A stretch of 64,000 nucleotides of DNA. It comes from Adiantum capillus-veneris (taxonomy: Eukaryota > Streptophyta > Polypodiopsida > Polypodiales > Pteridaceae). The notes under the pieces were generated by a model. That model made no database searches. It was not told where the DNA came from and saw nothing but the letters and a program-made list of their open reading frames with translations. The position numbers were made by a program, and so were the translations under genes. Below, piece by piece: positions 1-11,104 of the stretch (position 1 is its first letter; every line of letters begins with the position of its first letter). The stretch covers positions 125,431,891-125,495,890 of the forward strand of contig CM043947.1 of the NCBI GenBank assembly GCA_014529385.2, read 5' to 3'.

Positions 1-12
1 GATTTTTACATA

Positions 13-1402
13 ATGCCCTTGGAAGGTTGTGACGTCTTCCTAGGAGTCTCTTGGTACCATAAGAACAATGCCGTGATCGATTATCGAGCAAAGAAAGCGA
101 CTTTGACAAATGAAAAGGACATAAAAATTGTACTTGATGTAAAACGGAAGGGCGAGTCTATCCCTATTGTATCGCCTTCGGGTCATTTCCAAATTAATGA
201 AATCCAGTCTCTTTGTTTACTCGATCTACTTAAAAGAGTTGAATGATAAACATAGACCGAACATGTTTGGACTTGATAAAGAACACCAAGATTTTCTCCA
301 TACTCATGCCGATTGCTTTTCTGAGGGCTTGCCATGCGAGTTGCCACCATCTTGTCCTGAGGATCATACCATTGATCTGATACCTGGAAGCACTCCACCA
401 AACCCGCCACCTTACTGTGTTAGCCGAGCCCAGAATGAAGAGATTATGAACCAAGTGAAAGACCTCACCCTACTGCTCTCTGATGTTGGTTTAAAGAAAC
501 ACGGATCTTGGAGAATGTGCATTGATTACAAAGCTCTCAATAAAATCACCATCAAGGACAGATTCCCAATTCCAAGGATCGATGATATTCTTGACCGACT
601 ATAGGGATCCTCTTGTTTTAGCAAGATCGATTTGAAAAGCGGATATTATCAGATCAGAATCGCGCCAGCAGATGTCTACAAGACAACCTTTTGGACGAGC
701 TTCGGTTTGTATGAATTTTTGGTGATGCCTTTTGGCCTTACCAATGCTCCAGTGACTTAAAACAGAATGATGGATAGGATTTTTAGAGAGTACAGATTGT
801 TTGTCGGTACTTTCTTTGATGACATTGTAGTCTTCTCCAAGGATGAAGTAGAACATAAACACCATCTGCTACAGGTCTTTCAGGCATTGCGAGATCACAA
901 GTCAGTTATCAATGCCAAAAAGAGTGAATTTTTCTTGCCAAAGATACACTTTTTGGGACACATCGTCTCAGCAGCAGGAGTATAGATGGACCCTGTCAAG
1001 ATTGAGACTATACGTGATTGGCCCGATTTGAAGAATGTTCATGAAGTTAGAGGCTTCTTGGGCTTATGTTCTTACTACCGGCGGTTCATTCAGAAGTTTG
1101 CAGAGGTAGCTTCCCCTATGCACATTCTGACATAGAAAGGAGTCCCTTTCTCGTGGGGACTTACAGAGGTGACTGCCTTTCAGACATTGAAAGAGAAATT
1201 GATTACGGGACCAGTATTGACTTTACCGGATTTGCAAAAGTCATCCGGAGTGTATTGTGATGCTTGTGGTCGTAGTCTGGATGCGGTCTTAATGCAAGAA
1301 GGCCATGTCATTGCCTATGAGAGCCGATTGTTTTCAAGGTCAGAATTGACAACACAAATTTATGAGAGAGAGCTTTTGGCGGTTATCCATGCTCTTACTC
1401 AG
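13..1402 (+). pseudogene. Ty3/gypsy pol, 5' part (protease end, reverse transcriptase, start of RNase H), decayed
   Basis: Reading frames in order show the end of a retropepsin (GCDVFLGVSW, about 13-240), the linker to reverse transcriptase, the RT fingers ([13 protein letters not shown] near 510-545), the palm ([13 protein letters not shown], then MPFGLTNAP), the catalytic pair in FFDDIVVFSK (about 820-840) and the beginning of the RNase H domain (HVIAYESRLFSRSE, then YERELLAVIHALTQ). The protein would copy element RNA into DNA inside virus-like particles. In-frame stops break it at 602-604, about 758, 983-985 and near 1132, several of them TAG where homologues carry Gln. The region before RT that should read 'pro.. 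fingers' is shortened around 460-500. The 5' LTR and gag lie outside the window. The pol is interrupted at 1402 by a nested insertion and resumes at 2716. Identification as Ty3/gypsy is firm; the clade is not resolved. Confidence 0.92.
1398..1402. repeat. Target-site duplication CTCAG, left copy
   Basis: Five bases CTCAG directly before TGTGAGG at 1403. The matching copy is at 2716-2720 directly after CCTTACA. Five bases is the usual duplication for LTR-element integrases. Confidence 0.75.
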
Positions 1403-1416
1403 TGTGAGGATTCTAG

Positions 1417-1926
1417 GTGTTAATCCTTATTAAGCGCGAAGTGCCATGCCCTACATTGAAGTCTTTCTTATCTGATGGTGGTAAAGCTGAAGATTTATTG
1501 ATCCTTTCCTTGTGCAAGAGGATTTTGCAGAGGTCTAAGAGGAAACAGCTCCATCAATCTCCCCCTTCTCAACTGGAAGCCTTAATACCCGCTGAAACAA
1601 CTGAAGATTCAGAAGATTCAGGTTCTTGTGTGACAACCAACAAGCACAAAACCCCTTCTTTGGCCGTGTTCCAGGCAGAAAAAGTAGCCTTGTCACCACC
1701 CTTGCAGAACCAAGTCTTTGTCTCTAAACAGATACCATATGCTTTGGTGAATGATAATTCTTCAAACTTGAAGACTCCAGTCCTTGCCTTCAGCGGTGCA
1801 AAGGATAAAGCAGATACAGACTCTTGCAGCACGACTTTAGTCATTGCAAATGAATCTTTGGACCCAACTTGTTCCATAGATAAACCTTTACAAATGGATA
1901 TACCTTCAAAAACTACTCTGTCTTAG
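1417..1926 (+). CDS. Unknown open frame within the nested insertion
   Basis: An open frame of up to 169 codons, rich in Ser, Thr, Lys and acidic residues, without a domain I recognise. A related low-complexity reading continues past its TAG (1924-1926) towards the purine tract at 2270 with several more stops. Its position just upstream of a purine tract and LTR suggests the degraded 3' end of a retroelement coding region (a gag-like or accessory ORF). It could equally be non-coding sequence with a chance open frame. Confidence 0.3.
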   Translation: MLILIKREVPCPTLKSFLSDGGKAEDLLILSLCKRILQRSKRKQLHQSPPSQLEALIPAETTEDSEDSGSCVTTNKHKTPSLAVFQAEKVALSPPLQNQVFVSKQIPYALVNDNSSNLKTPVLAFSGAKDKADTDSCSTTLVIANESLDPTCSIDKPLQMDIPSKTTLS

Positions 1927-2269
1927 TTTACGAGATCCCTTCAAGAGGATTTTACTGTTCCAGACAAACCAATGGAATACTTTACAGATTTCCAACTAGT
2001 GGTCATCACTCAACAGACAACTCAAGTCAGTAATCAATAATTTCACTCGAAGCAGACACAGATTCAATCTTTTCTTGGACAGCTTGAAGTTACAAAAGAC
2101 TTTGACAAAGGCACTTATCAAGTTGCAGATATGATCAGTTTTCAGTTTGGCAAAATAGTCATGGTCAATAACAATGCCATTACGTGGGACTTTACAGAAA
2201 GAGCTTTAGATGCAGAAGCACAACAATACATTTCCTTCTCCTGTTCTACAACTACCTTGGGTTTTATTT

Positions 2270-2283
2270 AAAGAGGGAGGGAA
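2270..2283 (+). other. Polypurine tract before LTR
   Basis: AAAGAGGGAGGGAA immediately precedes TGTCACG, the start of the LTR at 2284. This is the expected priming site for plus-strand DNA synthesis of an LTR retroelement. Confidence 0.7.
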
Positions 2284-2715
2284 TGTCACGATTGTGACTA
2301 TGTTGCAGTATTACATCTACTCCTAGTTGCAGATACGCGAAGTGCCATGCCAAGGAGGACCCCTACGCTTGGATGGTCACACCCCTTCGCTCAAAAGACG
2401 TGCCTCTTCGCCAAAAGCCACACTCCTTCGACGACTGGTCACACCCCTTTGCTCTACGGGTGCGACTCTTCGCCCAATGGTTGCAGCTCTTCGCCGAAAG
2501 GATGTGTTGTTACATCTAAAGTCATGTCTCTTCACCAGGAGACATGTCTTTTCATTTATGTCTCTTCGTCTCCTATATAAGGAGCCCTTGTATCACACAT
2601 TCAATCAATAAACACACAGTCTTCTAAGTCTTGTTTCTGAGTTCAGTTCAAGTTTCTTGAGTCTTAATCATGAGTTTAAGTACTTAATTAAGGATTAGTA
2701 CCTAGAATCCTTACA
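2284..2715 (+). repeat. LTR of the nested insertion (about 432 bp)
   Basis: Begins TGTCACG and ends CCTTACA, the TG...CA termini of an LTR. It contains a TATA box (TATATAAG, 2574-2581) and a polyadenylation signal AATAAA (2607-2612), followed by a downstream T/G-rich stretch, so U3, R and U5 can be placed. No full-length partner LTR exists on the left side. Only a 15-base direct match (gcgaagtgccatgcc at about 1436 and 2337) and the inverted terminal repeat remain. Confidence 0.7.
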
Positions 2716-2720
2716 CTCAG

Positions 2721-4100
2721 TGGTGACATCACCTACTTGGAGCCGATTTTACGGTCTTCACTGATCATCAAAGTTTACGCTACTTCTTGTCACAGAAGCA
2801 ACTTTCGGAAAAGTAGATGCGGTGGGATAACATCTTGTCATAGTTTCACTTCCAGATTGTCCATGTACAGGGACAAAAGAACTTGGTGGCAGATGCTTTG
2901 TCCCAGAAGCCGTTAGTTTTGGCTATTTCCGTGATTCATTCTTAGAAGCTTTGAGGACATGGTCGATCAGTACGCCACAAATCCAGGTTTTTCTGATGTA
3001 TTCACGCGAATACAGAATGGGGAGGTAGTAGCGGGATATTCCATACAGGATGGCTACTTGATGAAGAAAACGATGTTGTGCGTTACACAGCCGTTGAGGG
3101 AAAAGGTTCTAACTGAATGCCATTGTCCACCTTTTACGGGTCACCGCGGCATTGACACCATCTTGAAAGGTGTGGAGCGTTACTTCTTTTGGCCGAGACT
3201 CAAGAAGGATGTGGACGACTTTGTACGCAGTTGCTTGGTATGCCAAAAGGTCAAGTTTGACAGGCATAAAGCATAGGGATTGTTAGAGCCTTTATCCATT
3301 CCCACCCGTCCCTAGGAAAGTATTGCTATGGATTTCATTTTTGATCTCCCGAAGACACAGAGTAGGCATGATGGCATTTGGAATGTCATCGACAGATTTA
3401 GCAAGCAAGCTCACTTCGTGCCAATGAAGAAAACAGTCAAGCCGGATCATTTAGCGAGAGTGTTCATTGCACAGATTTTCAGATTACATGGCATGCCTGA
3501 GACAATCGTCTCTGACGGAGGTCCCCGATTCACGAGTTTGTTTTGGAAGGCTATTTGGGAGAACATTGGCCCAAGGTTGCTGTTCTCGTCATCTTTCCAC
3601 CCGCAGACAGATGGGCAATCTGAGATTGCAAATTCAGTCGTACTGGATTTATTGAATTCTTACATCTTTGATCAGAAGACTCAATGGGAAATTTTTTTGG
3701 CCTTGGTGGAATTTTCCTACAATAACACGATCCACTTTTCGACGGGGAAGGCGCCGTTTGAGATCATTGAAGGCGCTCCGAAGGTTCCACCCTTCCTTAG
3801 CACGAAAGATAAGATTTTTGAAGCCGACCAGTACACGAGGACTTGACACTGCTTTTGCCAAGGTCCGGGAGGCTTTAGCGAAATCTCAGGAAAGGCACAA
3901 GAAGGCAGCAGATCGACACTGTCGTGATTTGAAATTAAAGGAAGACGGTTGGGTGCTCTTACGTTTTGAGAAGGCACGCCTAAGAAAGAAAAAGTGAAAG
4001 GAGCGGCTTTTTCCAAAGCTTAGCATGAGATACTATGACCCTTTGCAGATAAAAGAAATGATAAACGATGTCTTCTTTAGACTGAAGCGGCCCAATACTT
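2721..4100 (+). pseudogene. Ty3/gypsy pol, 3' part (RNase H end, integrase), decayed
   Basis: Continuation of the pol interrupted at 1402. The end of RNase H (TVFTDHQSLRYF) is followed by the integrase zinc-binding region H..H..C..C (HCPPFTGHRGIDT to CLVCQKV, about 3118-3250) and the DDE core. In the core are MDFIFDLPK with the first Asp near 3331, SDGGPRFTS with the second Asp near 3515, and HPQTDGQSEIAN with the catalytic Glu near 3625. The C-terminal part ends near RIHNAFHLSL-type sequence at about 4130. In-frame TAG codons lie at 3274-3276 and about 3313, where Gln and Trp are usual. A frameshift at about 3835 moves the tail into another frame. The integrase would insert cDNA in the nucleus. 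It is no longer functional as it stands. Confidence 0.9.
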
Positions 4101-4960
4101 GGAAGATTCACAATGCATTTCATTTGAGTCTCCAGCAATCAGCATTTTCAGCCATCAGCCACCAGCATTTTCAGTTCAGCCCTTAGCTTCGCGGATCCTC
4201 CCCATTCCGTTGCAGATCCTCGCCGCATCGGCCAAGCAGAATCCAGATCAGCCTAGCGTTTTGCATTTTCAGCCAGATCAGCCAGCGTTTTTACTTTTCA
4301 GCCCTTGCACCACACGGCGGTTGCAGATCCAAGCCGCAATGCCGCCACAGTAGCTGATCCCCAGCAGAGCATCTAGCGTTTTCAGTTTTCATCCTCGACG
4401 CCGTCGTCGTCGACATCATCATCGTCATCGCAGATCCTATCTTGACGACGACACCTTCATCATCGTCATCATAGTCCCGAACTTGACGACGACACCATCG
4501 TCGTCATCATCATAGTCACCATCGTCGTCGTCGTCGACATAGACCAGCAGTACCCGCCGTCGACATCATCGTCTTCGACACAGAATCTTCGTCGACAAAG
4601 ACCCTAGTACCTTGTTGTCGACTTCATCGTCTTCGACATAGACCTCGTCGTCGACCTCCCGTCTTCGACATAGAATTCGCAGTACCCCGTCGTCGACATA
4701 GAACCTCTCAGTTCTTCAGTATCCATCAGTTCAGTAGTTCCCAACATCAGTAGTGTCAGTACCCATTAGCATCAACATCTCAGCATTTAGTCCTTGTATC
4801 AGCATTGTGCAAGGATAAAGAAAGTACTTGCTTTGGCAACAGAGCAAGGGGGCTCTTGAGGGTTTGGACCCGACATCCCTGTGTCGTCTCTTTTCTCTCT
4901 CTTGACTCTCTTTCTTTCAGTTCAGTTCAGTTCTTTCAAGTGAAGTGAAGTGTCCCTTGT
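4100..4960 (+). repeat. gypsy 3' tail with (TCG/GAC) trinucleotide-rich minisatellite
   Basis: After the pol C-terminus comes a region built of short repeated phrases. First is a CAG(C/A)-TTTTCAG motif at 4110-4390, then a dense TCGTCGTCGACATAGA / GACGACGACACC array at 4390-4700, then CATCAGT/TCAGTT runs to 4930. No stable reading frame is kept through it. It probably represents the untranslated 3' region and perhaps LTR U3 of the same gypsy element. The matching 5' LTR is not in the window, so the LTR border cannot be set. Confidence 0.5.
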
Positions 4961-5036
4961 GTTTGTGTGCGAAGTACTAGATCTGAGCAAAATCCTTCTT
5001 CTCTTCCGCTGCACCTGACAATATATATCGTTTAGT

Positions 5037-5193
5037 TACTTCTCCCTTTGATGGGTTTATACATATATATATATATATATATATACATACCCATAAAAGG
5101 AAGAAGTGGCCGAACGGCGCACAGAGGCCATTTCACAAGAATTTAGAGTGCCCCTCGCGCGCCGTTCGGCTAAAACCCCCTTTTAGGGGTTTT
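5037..5193. repeat. Cluster of three hairpins
   Basis: First, an imperfect inverted repeat of about 20 bp flanks an (AT)n loop (5037-5100; CTTCTcCCTTT...AAAAGGAAGAAG). Second, a perfect 12 bp inverted repeat GCCGAACGGCGC (5109-5120) pairs with 5159-5170. Third, AAAACCCC (5172-5179) pairs with GGGGTTTT (5186-5193). Three hairpins in 160 bp suggest the end of a transposon or a foldback element, but no flanking duplication was found. Confidence 0.5.
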
Positions 5194-5593
5194 TGGGCAT
5201 TTTCTCCCTCTTCGGGTGTCACAACGGGCAAGTAAACAGTCAATTTTTAGGTATTTGGGCGTTCCATACGCATTGGCGGTGTCCAAATCTTTAAATTCTG
5301 ACATTATCTGACAGTTTTGTATATTTTTTTAAAAATTTCAATGATGTAGAAAGCCGTATTGAACGAGTGGTGCCGACCTTGTGAAAAAGACAATCACATT
5401 TAATAAAAAGGTGACCGTTTTCAAAAAAGGCAGAAAGTTAGGTTTACTTTTCAAAGTATCTAGTTGTCTTTTTGGACGTACTCAATAAGTGCAAATGCAG
5501 TTTAAGAAGATTTTCTAGAGAGAGAAATATAATTTCTTAGAAAGCCCTTCAAATGACCTCCAAAATCTTCTAATGTTTCCTACAACGTTAAAA

Positions 5594-5611
5594 CTCTCTT
5601 CTTCTTCTTCT

Positions 5612-5649
<38 letters not shown>
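5594..5649. repeat. Microsatellite (CTT)n(CT)n
   Basis: A CTT run followed by an uninterrupted CT run. The adjacent unique-looking flank GTTTCCTACAACGTTAAAAC (5575-5594) recurs in inverted orientation at 11134-11153 beside an (AG)n(AAG)n run. Confidence 0.9.
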
Positions 5650-5653
<4 letters not shown>

Positions 5654-5916
5654 ATAGAAAAGAGGCTGATTTCTGCTGCTTGAAAAATCCCTCAGAATGC
5701 CTAATGATGTCGATTCTGAGGGCAAGTACATAACTGTTCATGTGTGTGTGGGCGTTCATGTGTGACACACACCATTTTTACATTTTACTACCATGTGACT
5801 AGCCCATTTCCCTGACGCTAACATCAGGAATAAAAAGTTCTTAGTCATTCTTGAGAGTGCTTTGAATGACAGAGGTCCAATAAATTTTTTTTCCTGGGTT
5901 TTTGATACTGTCACAG

Positions 5917-7176
5917 ACAATCTGCTATTGACTGCCAATCAGAAATCTGTCAAGCTGGTTGACTTTGGGTTGGCCAGGGAAGAGTCTCTGACAGAGATGA
6001 TGACTGCAGAGACTGGCACCTATCGGTGGATGGCTCCTGAGGTTGCTTTCTCCCCCTTCCTCTTCTTATTTATTTATGAGCAAGAGCTTTACCAACATAT
6101 TTGATTGATCTTTAAACGACTTTGAAGGTAATGCTTGTTCTGCATGGCAGCTTTATAGTACTGTGACTTTGCGGCTTGGGGATAAGAAACACTACAATAA
6201 TAAGGTAGACGTGTATAGCTTTGGAATAGTGCTTTGGGAGCTGGTGACCAACAGATTGCCTTTCGAAGGGATGTCGAATCTTCAGGCAGCATATGCAGCA
6301 GCATTCAAGGTTGGTGTAGGCAAGTTTCAATAAACATGGCCACCATCACATTAGCAGCAAAAGAGAGAAGTTTATTTTCCTATTATTTGTAGTATTTTGG
6401 TTGTATTTCTTTCAAGAAAGGATTTCTGTTTATTTGTTGCTTGTGTTCTGTCCTTTTTTGTATTGATTTTGTTGAATTTAAACCTGTATTCTCTTTATTA
6501 ATGAGGATCATTTCTTTGTTTCTGTATTAATATATAATTCTATACTCAAAATGTAAGCAAATTTAAAATGTAAGCAAATTTCAGGTGTATTATAATCTGT
6601 CATATGTTGTTTCTGTTTGACCGCTTATCGGTGAATGGGGCATTCATTCTCTCTCTATATATTCTTAGCTTTGCTTTTACATTGACGTCTCAGTGAAGTT
6701 TTCTTTAAATTTCCATTTAATTTCTTCTGCAAACTTTCAAATTTCTAGTTTTCGAAGATACATTTGAGATGGGAAGCTTAGGATTTTTATGTCCTCTTCA
6801 ACTGAGTATATTTACTTCTTGTTTTTCCTGGTAGAATGCGAGACCAACTATTCCTGATGGGTTGCCAGAGGAGCTAGTCTTCATTTTGCAGTCATGCTGG
6901 GCGGAAGAACCAAACATGCGGCCAACTTTTGGCCAGGTCGTGCAAATGCTAGCAACTTTGCTTCCCACAATACCTGAGCCGGAACCACGGGTCCCCACAC
7001 ACAGCTTGTCACCTAAACTCAACAGTATTCTAAAGGATGACATATCAGATGGGGGAAGCCCTAAACAGCTCAAAGACGACCTGTCGGATGGAGGAAGCCC
7101 GGCAAAATCGAAGCGACGTTTCTTGTGCTTTGGGCAATGCTTTGCATCAGATAATGAGCAATTGGTGTGTGAGTAG
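5917..7176 (+). CDS. Raf-like (ATN1/STY-type) protein kinase, C-terminal exons
   Basis: Three exons with GT-AG borders: 5917-6041, 6151-6309 and 6835-7176 (stop at 7174-7176). They encode the second half of a Ser/Thr/Tyr-type plant kinase. Exon 1 carries the activation segment with the DFG motif ([10 protein letters not shown]) and GTYRWMAPE. Exon 2 carries [10 protein letters not shown] and [17 protein letters not shown]. Exon 3 carries the last helices ([12 protein letters not shown]) and a C-terminal tail ending near a Cys-rich FLCFGQCF motif, as in the Arabidopsis ATN1/STY group of Raf-like MAP3Ks. This group phosphorylates cytosolic signalling targets. The exons for the glycine loop, the catalytic Lys and HRD are not found downstream of 1. 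They must lie upstream of the window, behind the gypsy insertion in an intron, or be lost. Frame and splice sites are intact in what remains, so it may be a working gene with a very long intron. The tail contains two DDxSDGGSP-like repeats. Confidence 0.88.
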
Positions 7177-7741
7177 CTGGTGCCCTTGAAGCAGTGGGTT
7201 CACCTTACTTGAATGAACTTTCGATTGATAGTCCTACTAACAGCAGTTTGATTTGCTACCTTCAATTGCGTTTCGTACTGATACAGCTCATATGGTTTCA
7301 TCTGTGCATTGAGGGTATAGGGCGGGGCTCCTGGTTTTCAGCTTTAGTTGATTGTAGTGCAATCGACCGAAGTGTTCGCAAAAGCCATAGCCTTGAATAG
7401 ATCTCGGCGTTGTCTCCTTGTGATTGCCTCTTACGCATTTCATTGGCAGAAATATATACTTCTGACAATGAAGCTGGAGGACAATGCACCAATATACGGA
7501 AGGATAACTTTTTAGCTGCCTGATTTTGATAACCACGGGTACGATCATGATGAGGAGATTGCCGCATGCTTTTGGGAGTCGAACGTGTCTCTTTTTTATG
7601 TCATCTGTGGTTATTGAGGATGTATCTTCATCCAAGAATTGGGCATTCCCCAATTATTGCAAGACATTTGATGGGTCATTAATGGAGAACAGAGTGATGC
7701 AAGTTTGTGTTTCTTTATGCATGTTGCTCAAAAGCAAGCAC
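7177..7741 (+). other. Kinase 3' flank and convergent intergenic space
   Basis: No convincing exon on the plus strand. It is probably kinase 3' untranslated sequence and the space between the convergent kinase and SIN3-like genes. Minus-strand open frames near 7290-7650 overlap in two frames without a recognisable domain. Confidence 0.35.
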
Positions 7742-7830
7742 CTTGATAAATCTATGAATAACAAATCTTTCATTATACCATCAGCAGTCAACTTTTCAAG
7801 TAGTTTATGCAAATGCTGAAAGAGAGTATT
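7742..7830 (-). other. Candidate Sin3 C-terminal exon (weak)
   Basis: On the minus strand, an acceptor-like TTACACAG precedes 7830 and a GT donor follows 7742. The peptide between (NTLFQHLHKLLEKL, then TADGIMKDLL) resembles the 'LDKLIYKLVKQLQ...DEMDNKLL' stretch of the SIN3 C-terminal domain in plant SNL proteins. The intervening exons expected between 9305 and 7830 were not found, so this could be a relic of a longer SIN3 gene or chance. The evidence is similarity by eye only. Confidence 0.35.
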
Positions 7831-9304
7831 CTGTGTAAAGTATAAGCCAGTAAAATATCTAAGATGTAAAGATATCTTACTCTTTTTAAGGGGAGTGATA
7901 AGTCCATAGGTTCGTGATTTTTTTCTTTTCGACTGAAGGAATTGAATTTGGGTTTTCACACACCCACCAGAACAAAATACTAGGCTACAACTCTAATAGT
8001 ACAAGCAATTCTTTTTGAAGGTATATTTATGGTTATCAATACCTAAATTCATTGAGCTATGGAACAATGCAACCGATACACCATCGAAGTTGCATATGAA
8101 ATTATGGAAGGTGATTTAAATGCCCATTCGAAGCTAATTATGAGCCTTCCTCTTATTTTTGCTCCAGCTTACTCTACTCTGCAAATGCAAGTGTCAAAAC
8201 ACCAATTACTAATTATAAACCATTCACAAAGATTGTCGACTCCACCAACAGGAGCCTTATTCTTGTTTTGAAGCAATCCTAGTCAAGATGCTCCAAAACA
8301 GCAGGTTTTGATAAGTTCTTAAAGTTTTGGCTTTTTTCAATTTGAGGGTAAGTGATGCCACAAAGCAATCGTGGGAATGAATTGAAAGATTTTTCCATAT
8401 CTTTTTCTAGCGATCATGCTTTTGTGGATTATATGTATTCATTTGCATGCACTTTTGATGCCTATGGAAAGGAGGATATTCATGAAGACTTAAGAGAGGG
8501 CTCTTACTTGTTCCTTGCATTGTAAGTTGGGCATTTGATTTGGGCTCAACTTGATTGATTACAAACGAATAATATACGATCTTTGCTCTATTTTGATCGC
8601 GCATTGTGCTGATTGCAAACATTTCTATTTTGATTAGATGAAGCAACTAGAAATGTTGGCCTTTGTTTCGGAGAATGTTCTTGTATGCGTAAGCTTTTGT
8701 CATGCATAGAGGCCCTTGGTGCTCGTGGGTTGTAAATGTGCTGAAGATGAGGCCTAACTTATGGGGAGAAATCTAATATGAAGACCGTTACTAACTTCGG
8801 CAGGTGACTTGGGCAGAATTCACACCTTCAACTGCTTTTTTGGCAGTGTGTGTGTATTTTCCATGGAAAAAAAAATCTTATCAAAGGAGAAAACAATCAA
8901 ATCAATGCGTGGATTCTTATCAACACTTTTGTGAGAAAATTCAACGGCAATCACTTCCCTTATCAAATCCTCGTTGCATCAAGTCCGATGCGACGAGAAT
9001 TTGTGATAGCATTGACTGACTTAACGTATGCTTTTGTAGTAGCTACATTCAAATCTCCAAGAGTTCTGTCAAAAAAAAAACATACAAAGAACCGTTAGAA
9101 ATTCTCAAATACTCAAAAAATGGAAGATGACATATCCTCCGCCAAAAACGAGAGCGTTCCGTAATGACATCAAAATCGCGAATTTCAAAGGTCCCTGCAA
9201 CAAGACAATGCTTGCATTAGAAGATATCAATAAGCCAATGCAACCAACGACTTATAACACAATCGGTTAATCACAGGTTTCAGCTTGTACTTTAAAGGAC
9301 TTAT
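7831..9304. other. No recognised gene
   Basis: AT-rich sequence between the candidate C-terminal exon and the end of the SIN3-like frame. Several short minus-strand open frames are present (for example 8407-8646), but none matched a domain. It may contain untranslated or intronic sequence of the SIN3-like gene. Confidence 0.4.
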
Positions 9305-11051
9305 TTATTTTTTGGGAATAATCCGAGACTTCTCATAGTTTTTAGCTACAGCATCTGCCCAAAGCCTGATTGAAGTTTCCTTCAATGCCAACCATTCATC
9401 GCTCTTTTGTCGGACACGAACAAGAAGTATGGGGACGGTTGAACGGGGGTCTCCATGGAGACTGTCAAGAGCCTCAAGGCCATGCTCCCCATAGATGCGC
9501 TCAATATGTCGCAATTGGATAGCTATGCATGGATAAAACCATAGAATCAAAGTGAGAACTAATTATTGGGATCTAAAAATAATGCTTCTAAACACACGAT
9601 GCCCTTTTAAAAAGGAAATCAAAAAAATGTGAGGGAAATAAATACATGTTACTTATATTTAGACCTCGTAAAAGACGCAGATAAGTAAGCAGATTGCAAA
9701 AAGAGAGAGATAATTGAAAGATGGACACTCAATACCTTTGGCCAAAGGAATATTAAGAACTTCTTTTAGAAGCCCATTGAAAACAATAGAAGAAAAGATA
9801 TGGCTTTTCTCATGGTGCTTTTGGCTTGAAAATGTTAATTGGCAAGCTATTACCGAAAAGTGGATGAAGGAATGGTAAATTCTATCATGGCGGAATTAGT
9901 CAGTTTTGGCGAATTAAGCTGTCCATCTGTATCAAATGCATAACCAATTTTTGCACGACAGAACTACGAAAATCCACGTTAAGCCACAGGTCGTATTGTG
10001 TGTTATTATTAGATGTTTGGGTGCACGTGCATGTGCGAATGCTTGCAAAATATCTACTAACATAATATGGCGGAAGGGGGAGCCCTTTACACGTGTCGCA
10101 ATCTGCGACTTGAAGGCTACAAACAAGCCCCTTTGCACGCGATAAAGAGGGAGAGAGGGGGAGAGAGAGGCCGGTGAAGGAGGCCGGCCGTACTAGTATG
10201 CATAATACCTGTCAAGTAATCATCCACGATAACCTCTCCTTGTTTTTGAATTGCATCCGATAACCTTTCCAAGCCTTCAAGTGTGTAGGTGGCAGTCTCT
10301 ATAAGCATATCCAATTCATACCTGCGCATGTGATTGTGCTAAGCATCAACTTCTTGATTCCCTTATTTCTGTGTGAAAATGTTGTTTTTTCCCATGGAAT
10401 TTGTCCATGACGACTCATACCTGTCGTCATCGCACTTCTGTATAGCCTTTTCATACTTATTTGTGGGCCTAGGATTTCCATAGTAGCTGTCTTCGCTGAT
10501 TCGACCGAGCACCCATTTGTCATTAAGAACAGCACGTGCTAGTGGTGTCCGTGATGCAACACTTGGGAAGGGATACTACATCAAACCCAAGAAATATGCA
10601 GCATTATGTGCATTGTACATTCAGTGTTTGAAGGCAAACAATTTGGATGGAGATCATAACTCCACGAGTGACATACATTAGGCGGTAAACGGCGATAAGA
10701 AGGACTGCACTTGTTGCATTGTGACAAGTCTAGCTTAGAAATTGGGGTATCCATATATGTGCGCCTTTCCCGGGCATTTTCATTGGGATTTAAAGAATTG
10801 AAAAGATCTTCAGGAAAAAAGCACACAAACTCTTCCACTAGAGCTGAATGATTCTTCCAAAGATCTGCAACCTGGTAAAAAGATAAGAATTGCCAAAAAC
10901 AAGGTGAAGGGTGGCTCATGTTGGCTTTCTAAAACAATAAGTATAAAAAGGAAGTCATTATGAGGCTCTTAAATGAAGGGACCAAGGTTGAAAGCTATTA
11001 AAAAAAACAAGGTCTGAAGTCACAATGGTCTGCATAAGAATATAAGAAATA

Positions 11052-11104
<53 letters not shown>

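Larger units (their letters stand above)
1403..2715 (+). mobile_element. Nested 1.3 kb insertion inside gypsy RNase H, with LTR-derived terminal inverted repeats
   Basis: CTCAG at 1398-1402 is repeated at 2716-2720, and removing 1403-2720 rejoins the RNase H reading frame of the host gypsy element (ALTQ then W), so the borders are well defined. The ends form an inverted repeat of about 32 bp (TGTRAGGATTCTAGG... at 1403-1434 against the complement of 2683-2715). The right portion (2284-2715) looks like an ordinary LTR, preceded by a purine tract. The left end is only a short inverted copy of that LTR's 3' end. The element therefore looks like a truncated LTR retrotransposon that gained an inverted terminus. 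It is non-autonomous, with no recognisable pol. Confidence 0.8.
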
